Shown here one piece after another: positions 47,901 through 59,900 of a DNA stretch of 64,000 nucleotides. Each line of letters starts with the position of its first letter. Positions within the stretch are counted from its first letter, which is position 1. A model generated the notes under the pieces. That model did no database searches and was not told the origin of the DNA. It saw only the letters and a list, made by a program, of their open reading frames with translations. The stretch lies in NCBI RefSeq assembly GCF_030269925.1, contig NC_085117.1, positions 8,184,731 to 8,248,730 of the forward strand. Direction: 5' to 3'. This DNA comes from Bombyx mori. Taxonomy: Eukaryota; Arthropoda; Insecta; Lepidoptera; Bombycidae. The position numbers and the translations under genes were made by a program.

Positions 47901-50900
47901 AAACTGGGATTTCCTGTACTATGCGTTTTTTTCCCTACCTATGCTGATAGCCTTGAGAGGCTATTTCAGCTTCACCCTAACGTGTGTACGTGAGCTCACG
48001 GGGCTCAAACCGGAGTGTTGCTAACACTGACCCTAGCAAGAGCAGTGCTTCGCAAAATCTATCACTGGATCAGAAACACGACTTAAAGAAGATCCGACGG
48101 GAAATTCGGTGGGCTGTGTCTATGGGGCTGTACTATGGGAATCAGAGAATAAATTTATAGAGAATTATATACGATTTATATATTTTAAATACCCTAACGA
48201 GAGTATTCTCGAAATGGGAATCAGGGCCCTGAAACTGCGATACTTAAAGAAAAATATTTTTTTGTATGGAACCAGCGACATCTTGTAGCGAATGCCCCTA
48301 AACTTATATGTTAAACACAGAGATAAAAAAATAATAAATTATACAAGTCTTTATTTGTTACAGACAAATTGATAAAATTTTATCAATTTGTGGTTTCTGA
48401 AAATTTACAAAATCCTTCATTAAAAATAAAATATAGGATAGGTAATATGTTATTGCCATCTACAGGGGCAATGGGAAACAAATCGAAGCGAAGCCAGCTA
48501 GGGACCGACGCCCGTAAATATTTTTGTTGTGTGCTTGAGTTGCTTAACTATAACTGTAACGTGCTCAACCGAAGTAAAATAATTAATCCTCGCACGTTAA
48601 GCGGAGCCCTAAAGTGTCGAACAACGCCGTGCAACCGACGCCTGCGCAGGATTCGTAAAAATACAGAGGGTCGAAAAAAAATAATTGAATAACGCGCACG
48701 CGCCGGTCGCTGCACAAAATTATTAATTTAATTTAAATCTTCTTACCTTGTTGTACCTATAAGAGTTGTAACGATAAAATATATGATTAACATTAAATAA
48801 CTAATTTACGTGTGATGGGAATTGAACCTACGGCTCTCAGCACAGCAGCCGAGGGCTTTAACTAATTCTTCGCGGAGTCAAACGAGAATTAAGTTTTTTT
48901 TAGAATTAACACTTATTTGGAGTGTCTTATGACACACAACTTAATAAATAATTTCAGTTAAAAAATATGTGTAGATAATTTTTCTTGTAAACTGAATTTC
49001 AGGATGAAATCTTTAATAAAATTCGGTCAAAGCCAAGCCGAAATCGTCGAATTTGTTATTATTATGTGTGGTCATTGAGTCAGGTCAGTCTTTAAATAAA
49101 TTGAAGTACCTACTTAAGTCATTCATCCAATCGTGTATTAAGCTCAACACTTGTCAAAACTGACGTAACTTCGAGTGACATTAACGTGATAACTGCTTCA
49201 GTCACGAGCACATAAAACCGAGTGTATACGAGAGAAAATATAGGTTTTGATCGTCATTTTTATTTCTTTCACTGACCCGTGTTCGATGTTGGAGTAATTC
49301 ATTATGTATATGCTAATTTCATTTTCATTTTAAACATTTTCAGCCTAGAATTTTGTCGAAAAACAATAGAATAGTTTTATTTAAACGGGCTAAGGAAGAT
49401 TATGAATCTAGTGAATATGTCTCATAATGTCTCCACCTATTTGAAACCACTTTTATTGGCGGTGATGCCATTAAAAGTTCTATTTGTTTCTTATTTATCA
49501 AGTACTTTTAATGCCAAATAGAACTGGCTTTTAAATTAGCCACTTCTGAACGGCTTTGTAGCATTGTCTTTGCCGCAATAGATAACAATATTTTTAATAA
49601 GCAATGATAAATTAACCTCTATTTCGTTACGTGAGTGCCCACTTTTTTTAATTAGGCTACTGCTAATTATTTAAAAAAAAACAGAGCGAAGTATTTTTGA
49701 TAGATTTAGTACAGAGTATACGACAAAGAAGTAAGTATACGTCTAAGAAACTATTGTAAGTAAAGAAGGGTATGAAAATAGTATAAAAACATAGAGTGTA
49801 GAAGAGACATTTTTGATTTGAAAAAAAAACTATTCAAACTGTGGTTAATGCAGCTACAGTGTAAATTGCCAAGGATAACATTATTTATCAATTCAGCTCA
49901 CATAAGTCACAGAGTATGATATAGTGTTAGTTAATTATTTGTTTTCATTTAAAAGGTAGTGTTGTACATTATCGGCGATTAGGCTTTTTTAGTTTCACCG
50001 TAAAATATTTTTATATGCATTTTTAGAAACTATTTTAATAGACAAATGAAATATCTAAATCGTGTAACCCAGCGATTTAAAGAACGTTTTTATTTACGTT
50101 CGAGATTGTTTATGAATGTCAAATTTAATACAGTACACACACGTGTTTGAAGAACTTAGAACATTTAACACACAAAAGTTGAAAAACGACAAACGGTCGT
50201 GCCTCGGGTTTTGGATCACGTGTGTCACGACATCACGATTAGCTTGCAATCGTCAAGGTTAAGTTTGCTTAAGTATCATGTTTGGATTTCGCGACTAAGG
50301 TTAATGTAATTTTATAAAGATAAAACACCTTCATGTTTGACGAGGTATAGTGGGATACCGTGTAACAGATCCGTGGGTTCATGATTTGCCTCAATACAGA
50401 CCAGTAATGGGCAGACCCGCATTCATCAACCCGCTGAGCTTCTCGCCGGGTCTTCTCAGCGGGTCGTGATTCCGATCTGGTAGTAGATTCATTCGCGAAG
50501 CAGTTGCTCTTGAGTTGTTAGGTCTCTTTCGGAGGCGCTCGCTAAGCTGTTAGCAAATCCCACCCCTCTTGGCTGAGCCTTTGCTCGCCCACCTGTTCTG
50601 GTGAAACTGGAAAGGTTTGTTTGTTTGAACGCGCTAATCTCAGGAACTACTGGTCCGATTCGAAAAATTCTTTCAGTGTTAGATAGCCCATTTATTGAGG
50701 AAGGCTATAGGCTATATAGCATCACGTTAAGACCAATGCAAGGGGAGCACCAATAAATAATGTTTCAAAATAGGGGTTTGAATAGCTCCTTAACATTCTA
50801 TAATTCAAAAATATTTTCACTTTCTACGTAAATGAAGTGTTAGCGTTATGCCAAAGTAATTATTCCACGCAGATGGAGTAGCGGGCAAAAGCTTGTGCAA

Positions 50901-53900
50901 TCATAAAAAAAGCCCACATTCAGCGAAAACGCGTCACCTTCAACAGGTCGTTTGTCCAGCTTGTAGGAGGTCTACCCACGCCGCGTCTTCAGGCTTACAT
51001 CGTTTACGATCGTCACTTGAAACCTTTTTGGCTCCAGCGGCATTTTATGATATAGTCGTAGTGCCCTACCCAATTTTAGGTCGAACAAACTTATTGAAAT
51101 CCTAAACAATGCATATTTTAATGTGTCAGTTTAGGCATATAGCAATTTTTGGAACGAAGTTCCTTATGGGACGCTGCGGAGGGGTACCCTAACCGGGAAA
51201 AAACGTCCGTAACGTAAGATTTTTATTATTTATCTTAGAATGATGGCTATACAGTGTCTAAAGTATAGTCTACGTGATGACGGTTATTATTATTCATATA
51301 AATAGCTGTTTCTTTGTATATTATTATTATATATTTTTTATTAATCATTGTGAATAAAATAAAGCTGATAACTTTGTAAAGTAGTTTTTTCTTATTTTTA
51401 TCAATAAAAAAATCATAATAAAAAATGTATACCCGAATAATTATTTTCTTTATACCTCGAATAGAACTTAAAATTTATATTTTTAAAATAAGGAACTTCG
51501 TTCCTATCCGGTGTCCCAAGACACCACACATCTTTTTATAATTTAACGTGTTATTTTTAGAACGGTATACTAATAAATCTAATGATCACAGTCGATCATT
51601 ATAGATACTAGTAGTCAAGTACAAGTGAATTATAGATTGAATATGTTACTGATAATATTATTAAGGATATGAAAACAAATCCCGCAACGAAACGCAAAAC
51701 GCGCAGTGCTAAGCTCCGCATCAACGTACGAAAACCATCCGGTATCATCCTGTCGCACTGACTAATTGTTATTCCGTTGATCCGATTCGAAATAATTAGT
51801 GTATCTATTAAACAGTCGTGACGACGAAAATTTAGTCTGGTCGCGATCCGGTCCGATCCGAAGCAAGGTCGTGTGTAACGCCTCTTACATAATAATTCGT
51901 CTAGCCATTACGGTCAAATTAATTAGACGAAATCGTCATGTAATTGCTATTGTTCAGATTTAACTTAATTTAAGCACAAACGTACCTACAATTCAAAGTT
52001 TTTGATGTGAAACATCTATAGCCGCACGTAAAACCGATTTCTGGCGTGGCAACGCATGCCGTGGCGACGCGTCGCCATGCGCAATCGACTGTACGATTCT
52101 CTCCCACTCGATCCAGCGTTAAGCCATCTCTCTCGCTATACTGAGCTCGGATACCTATAGTGTATACTCCGTAGTGTATACAGTGTTGTTTACTACAGTA
52201 CACATAACCTGTGTTTTACTTGAAAACAAATTATTTTTTCGTAATATTTTATTTTATTATTATGACATATTCTGTTCTTTTCTGCATATTACTATTACAA
52301 AATAATGTCGATGCTTCACATCTGCCAGGCGTCCCGTGACGGCTCACATTTTTTTTTAGGTGAAATTACCATTTGTTTTTGTTAATATTTCTATGTATGT
52401 ATGTATATTTTAATTGTTAGGGAAAATAAACAATGAAAAACCGTATTGAACGCATTCAAAGATACAGTTACTGTACGATCGTGTACAAGTTCTTTCAGCG
52501 GTCGGACAATATATCAAAAGAGAATAATCTCGACGTTAGAGACAAGATATGATCTCAAAAAACAAACTACATTAAATTACGAATTATATCAGGTATCATG
52601 TACCATAGTATCAAAGTTATCAGATTGAATCATGAGATTTATTTTCAAAATAATTTATCTTAAAATTAACGTCTAGAGATCGAGGCCCTAAGACAAATAT
52701 TTAAAATAACTACACACGAATACCCGTAAAACTATTTTTGTGAGAAGCAGATCCGGTATAATGGTCCAGAATCGAGAGATTAGGTTTGGAATTAAATTGT
52801 TTTTTTCTTTTTTTCTTAGATGGGTGGATGAGCTCACAGCCCACCCGGTGTTAAGTGGTATACTGGAGCCCATATACATCTACAACGTAAATGCGCTACC
52901 CACCTTGAGATATAAGTTCTAAGGTCTCAAGTATAGTTACAGCGGCTGCCCCCATCCAGCAAACCGAAACGCATTACTGCTTCACGGCAGAAATAGACAG
53001 GGTGGTGGTACCTACCCGTGACCTCACAAGAGGTCCTAACGCCAGTTATTACGCAAATTATATTATAATTTTTGCGGGTTTGGTTTTTATTACACGATTA
53101 TTATTTTATTATTATGTCTTGTGGGAGGTCTACCCACGCTATTCAAAGAACCTTACTAAAATAAAACTTTTTATTTTGATACGGTACCTACGAAGCAAGG
53201 CCTTAAGTCCTTTATTTCTGTTAGCTTCAAAACCAAAGTCCCCCAGATTTCATCATGCGAAAATACATCCGTCGCCTCTCAAAAAGCGACTTAAACAAAC
53301 TTTCAATAATTCAACAACGTATCACAAAAATAAATAGTCACAAAAAATATAATAGTAATAACGAAGGCGGTCGCGGTAGGTATAAAACTTTCTCTTGGTT
53401 TATTTATCACTCTTCCAAATAAATGTTTCAATTAAGTAAGAGTCACGCTGGCATCTTCAGAACGACGGATTAAGCCTTCCAAGGATTGCTTTAACGAGGC
53501 CCGTGCTCTTTGTGTGGCGAACAAACACTTTTATGTCCGATGTCAAAATACAATCTGAACAGCATAAAAAGCCTATTCGAAATCCTTTAAGTATTTTCTT
53601 GGCTGTTTACGCACTGTGAACGCGGTTGAAGATTTACAATTTGAAGTCGTGTTATTTTTTGTTGTACTAATAAAAAAGAACTCAGCCAGTTTCGAATACT
53701 CCTGTCAAATAAACAAGATAAATTCATTTTAAATAGTCTCATAGAACACAATGTACATTTTTCCGGTACCAGTAGATGTGACTTATTGAAAATAAGAAGC
53801 TTGAATCGATGTGTCAAGCGCAAAAAATATTAAAATTTATATCTAATATATAAAATTCTCGTGTCACAATGTTCGTTCCCATACTCCTCCGAAACCGCTT

Positions 53901-56900
53901 GACCGATTCTCATGACATTTTTTATGCATATTCAGTAAGCCTGAGAATCGGCTACTATCTATTTTTCATACCCCTAAGTGATTAGGGTTGTCCACCCCTA
54001 ACATATTTTTTTTTATTTGGACTTTTTTTGTTGTTATAATTAGGTATTATGTGGTTGAATAAGGTTTTGTTATTTTTATTATATATTCCCTCAACGTTCA
54101 CAGCGCTACATGCCTCTTTCACTCATCTACCACATCCTTACAAACTTACAATAAGTTAGTTTTTTTTTCTACACTAGAAATTCCCTAGAAATCTTATATA
54201 TGGCCAAACAATGTTTGCCGGGTCAGCTAGTCACTTTATATAAATGCGCTCATATCATGTAATAGATACAAAATTTTTCAAGTAAAATGTAAGTAATACG
54301 TGTTTGTACAATGATCAAAAGTAATACGTGTCCACTATCAACTTCCACGATGACCGGATAAATTCAGTCAAAATTGCAGAATTTGGGTTATCACTCGTGG
54401 TAAGGGTGTGTTGAGAATACACAGTTAAGCTGCTTCCAGACTACGCTATGCTATAGTGTCAGTATAGCAGCGTATACTTAGCCAATAATATATAGTACAG
54501 TACAGCGTAAACGTGTCCTTAGCAATGTATGGTGTGCGATATTGTTGTGCTATGAGCTATACACAGTATACAGTGTATGCTATTATATTATAGTGTAGTC
54601 TGAAAGCAGCTTTAGGTTGTTTTTTGGTTGGATGGGTGGACGAGCTCAAGGCTCACCTGGTGTTAAGTGGTTATCGGAGCCCATAGACATAAACGTAACG
54701 TAAATGCCACCTCTCATCTTGAGACATGTGTTCAAGGGTCTCACTTTTAATAGTACTACGGCTGGCCAGCCCTTCAATCCTTAAGCTGGAAATTGATAAG
54801 ATGCTGATATTAGAGCTTCGGCTGTGTCTATTCCCATCTTCCCTTAATCTTACCTTGTGGGCTTTAGAAAACTACAAGCTCTTTGGAGGCTAGGATAAAC
54901 TACAATTTGAACTTCGATCTCAAGTCTACGGTGATCTCTCAAAAACAAGTTGTATCGTGAGTTCGTATACTGGTCCTAGCAACAATAATATAGGTAGTGT
55001 TTAAAATCTAAAAAAACACGCTTATATGGCTAACCGAACTAACAATTTAAACCTTTTTTTATTCTGTTGAAACTGGTCGGGGTATTAGACAAAGGTTTAA
55101 AATTAGTGCATTGTCATTGGCTCTTGATGCGTGTGAAAATTTTCAATTTAATCGGACCTCTTGAAGTCTGTGGAAATTACGTTCATCCATTACATACATA
55201 CAGGTATACCCAGCTAATAAAAGCGTGTTAAAAATTAACTATAGAAATAGAGTATTTTAAAGTTTAAATTCAATTGGCTACAAGTCAAACGTTTATAACA
55301 CGAATTAAAACACAACTCTACAAGCATTTATTGTCCTGTGTGATTTAAAGAGAAGCATCCTTAGATAATCTGGGAGCAGGGATTTAGAAAAAAAAACGGT
55401 AAAGGTACAAATTGGAAACAGACTGACTATCAATTTTTTTAATTTAATTGAAATGCATTCCAAAGCATCGTAACTCAGTAACTCTCAGTTTAACCGATAA
55501 AGCTGTTTCCATTTCCAAAATATAAGCGACTTTTTGTAATTTTGGGAGAAAAAAAAATCTAAAACACCTCGATTGAGTCACGTAATTGCGGTCCAAACGA
55601 AGTGTCGGCTGCTTCAAAGGAGACAATACGGTCATGCTTCTGAATTGAGCTACCAAATAGTTTTTAATACCTTAAGCATTGAAAATTACCTTTAATGGAT
55701 AATGGGTTCCTTTACTTTTTATGGCAGATGGATGAACGAGCTCACAGTCCCCATCTGGTGTGAAGTGGTTACTTCGAGACTTGAGATTTGTCTATTTACT
55801 AAATACGGCTATTTTTGTTCACGGCGGAAATAGGCAGGGTGGTGGTTGTACCTACCCGTGCAAGCTCAAACAAACCGCCTTACTACCAGTGATAGGTAAC
55901 GTATTTTTTGGCGTGTTCGATTTTTACTGCGCAGTGTAATCCTTCATCGTGGAAGCCATTCGTGAGGAAGAATTAATTTGCGATTCCGATTTGGTGGTAG
56001 GTTCAGCAGTTATTATCGTTTCTCAGGCTGAGCCCCGTGAGCCAACGAATCAAGGCGAACCCAGAATAGCACCTCGAGGCTACCAGCAGAGAGGTAGACA
56101 AAAAAGCACGTACTAGCTCAAAACAATAGACCGTACAATAATAGACGTGGTGTACAGATCTGTGTGCTTAGAGCAAGCTTTTTAATGTTCTTGATAGCTT
56201 TTTTTTTATTACCTGTGCTGATAGCGTTGATAGGCTATTTCAGCTTTGTCCTAACGTTTGTAGGTGAGCTCACGGGGCTCAAACCGGAGAGTTGCTAACA
56301 CTGACCCTAGCAAGAGAGGGCTTCGCAGAATCTACCACCGGATCGGAAACGCGACCTACTGAGAAGATCCGGCGAGAAACTCAGTGGGCTGTGTCTGTGG
56401 GTTAATTGGCTCGTCGAGCCCTTTGTCGCAAGCGACGGGTTCGACGAGGACGGTGACCGGTGCTTGTGGTGCCTAAAAGCACCGTTAATGGATCAAGAGG
56501 ATCCATAATGACGTGCTTTGGGCAACGTCGACGGTTAACCATTCGGTCTACTGGGTCGGGTATGTAGTTTCCAGCGGCCACGATGAGAGGGTTCTCATGT
56601 CGTGCCGTCTTCTCAAAATGGCGCTGCGATGCCGACTGTAGATGCTCTCGATAGCGTAAAAGTTAACTCAAATTTGTATGCAGTTGGAACAGCGTACCTA
56701 GCGGCGAACGTAGGCAAAAGTTTCAACTCCATAAAAACTTGAGTTAACTTTTACGCTATCGAGAACGTTAAAAAACTCGCTCTAAGCAAGCACGCTGTAT
56801 TGAAATAAAAAACAAATTAATGGATTTCTATCAAGTAGTACATCAAAGAACGCGTCGTGCTTACGTTATTAAAAGTTAATTAAACAGTTACAAATATAGA

Positions 56901-59900
56901 TTAGGTACCATAAATCAGAAGGTACACTGCAAATACTATAATTAGAAACAACATTGTAAGCGCAATAAAATGTTGAACAAGACAATGCAAACTCGCAAAC
57001 TGATAATAGACTGGACGTAGCTACTTCGCCTCGATCACACTACTGTTAGTCTTTATTTTATTACTCTGCGTTGTGTATGTACTTAGGTCTCTTTGTATTA
57101 CGATTACTAAGAACAAGGAAGTACCTAAGTATATATTTATTTCTCTGGGATAATTTACTAGTGGTAGGACCTCTTGGGAGTCCGCACGGGTAGGTACCAC
57201 CACCCTGTCTATTTCTGCCGTGAAGCAGTAATGCGTTCGGTTTGAAGGGTGGGGCAGCCTTTGTAACTATACTGAGACCTTAGAACTTATATCTCAAGGT
57301 GGGTGGCGCATTTACGTTGTAGATGTCTATGGGCTCCAGTAACCACTTAACACCAGGTGGGCTGTGAGCTCGTCCACCCATTTGAGCAATTTTTTTATTT
57401 ATTTAAAACTTAGTCGAAAATGCCATTAACGAATCGAAGTTTTGTATAAAAGTGTCTGATAAAATACAGTTTTGATTACGTATTTTATAATTTACAAAGC
57501 AATTATTTTTTTCTATATTTTTTTTTATGAATGTGTTATTACCGGTGGCCTTCCCAGTGTCACCAGGACAGGTGGGCGAGCAAAGGCTCAGCCAGGAGGG
57601 GTGGAACAACTGCTCGAGAGTTTCTATGGTTTGGTCGCTTTAGTTGAATATTAATCTATTAATAAATAGCCATGGCCATCAGCAATAAATTGGGCACAGT
57701 CAAGTTTTTGCCTACTACTTAAGGCTCAAATTTTGTTATGTTTTTTCTTTTGTAATAATGTTTTAAAAAATGTTCTTTTCGGGCCGTTAACATTGGCTTT
57801 GTTCAGGTGCGACTTAAGCCATTCCATATTCGAATCAGGCGACGGGGCATCGCGAAGCCGACGTCGCCAGAAACATGTCTTGTCGGTTCCCCCGGATCCA
57901 CTCTCGGTGCTTTTAGGTTCTTCAAGGACCGCTCAGCGTCCTTGTCGATTATTACGAAGACTCGACAAGCGAACTAACCGATAGACACAGTGTACAGTAA
58001 GGAACGAAATAAGTCTGATCTTCACTTTCTTCTTCTTCACCGGTTCACCTTCCTTCCACTGCCTCGCGCTCCCTGGGCTCAGCGTCGTTTCCGGAGGTGG
58101 GACCGTCTGTCCCTTGACTGGTACACGATGAACAATTGTCGCTGGTTCTAATGGTTACGCGTGACTTGCGTTGGATAATTTTTGTTGTTTGTAATAAAGA
58201 ATGTCTGCCACGGAACGCGTGTGCTAAGTTACTATACGACGGCGATCTCTCCTGTAGGCTTGGAGGGGTTGCTCAGCAAGCTTCTGGTTGGCTAGTCGGC
58301 CGTCTACAGGCGAGATCGAACCTTACTGCACCTAGGTTAAGACTTGTGTTGTCTTGAAGATGTATTGCCTAATACTCGATCCTATTCAAAATTTAGAAAC
58401 ACAAAAAATCTGTTTCAGTACGAAACACACAGTCCACTGAGTTTCTCGCGGGATCTTCTCAGTGGGTCGCAAAACCGACGCGGTGGTAGATTCTGCGAAG
58501 CACTGCTTTTTTACTAGGGCTGGGGTTAGCAAATTCTCTCACGTTGATCCTGTGAGCTCACCTACTCGTCCGCGTGTAGCTGGAATAACCTTTTAGGCTA
58601 CCAGAGAATTGGCAAATGAAAAAAAAAACTCGCCAGCAATTCAGCTGTATGCTGTTCTACTCATGACGATGATAATGATTAATACTCGCTACGTGTGCTC
58701 ATTTTTAGCAGTGCATTATAGAGTACTGAATGCATTTACAGTACAACGGTGCATCTATTTGTGTATTACAATGTAATTTTCCATTAAACTATTCGTTCAA
58801 TGCACGCGGCTTAGATCTATTAGTGGGCTGTGCAGACTAGCGTTTTAGATTTTAATTTCGAATGATATACCACTATTAGATACTAGACTTTTTTACGACT
58901 TAAAATTCATCAAAAGCGAAACGTCTTATATTATTCGATTACTTAGGAAATTATATTTGTTTTATTACGAAATTTGAGAAAGTTATTAATGTTGTTATTT
59001 ATTTTTTATTTACGATCTTTCTTTAATTTTTTCTTTAATGATTTTTAATGCTTGTATTAACTTTTGTCGTGTAACCGAAACAAAAAAAAACTGAAAGCAT
59101 CTACTGGGTTTGAAAATTCTTGGTAAAAGTTGATTGTTCTAAAAATAATTATATGCATTAAAAGATCTGTGCAATTTAATTCAAATTCATATTCTTCGAA
59201 AGAAGTATGTACGAAGGCAATAAAAAATGTCCACTAGTGTATTGAAACATTACAATCAGAAACGGAAGAATACGTTTTCCTCTCATATTTGTAATGCTTA
59301 GATGGGTGAACGAGCTCACGACTCTTAAATGTCTTAAATGTTTACCGGAGATTATATACTCATGCTAATAATTCAAAGTTTTTTCTTTCTTTCTTTCTTT
59401 CGATGCATACGTTTACTGGAAAACGCTTATGCATTAGGATCGCATTATTTTTTACTGAAACACTCAAGTTACCCGAACTGTTCGACGCTCGTCTGCAACG
59501 TCCGAAGTAATTCATTCACTAAAATCCACCGCACGGCTCACGTGTTCAATCGAGTCGAATCCCAATTACGTGGATTAGGGCGCGCCGTAATGCGGATACC
59601 ATGAAATGTGCATACAATGCCGCAACGGTATGCAGCGCGAACTGTTGTACAGACGATTCACCGGAGCCAATTATGCGCGAGCATGGTTCATTTATTGGCT
59701 TAAATACGAATACTTTTTTTCTTTATGTCGAATTCAAAGGTTCGTTTGCAGTATCATGCGTATGATCTATAAGACTTATAAGACCATAATAAGGCATGTT
59801 CTTATGTATGGCAGCGAAACATGGGCGGCAACCAAAAGGAACGTGCATATTTTTTTTTTTTATTATTGCTTAGATGGATGGACGAGCTCACAGCCCACCT

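Noticed and set aside
48369..48692. 107-codon open frame on +
   Set aside because: No domain, no splice context; within an intron of the minus-strand gene and next to repeats.
48811..48870. possible tRNA gene on -
   Set aside because: Only a B-box/T-arm match; no acceptor stem, D-arm or anticodon arm can be paired by eye.
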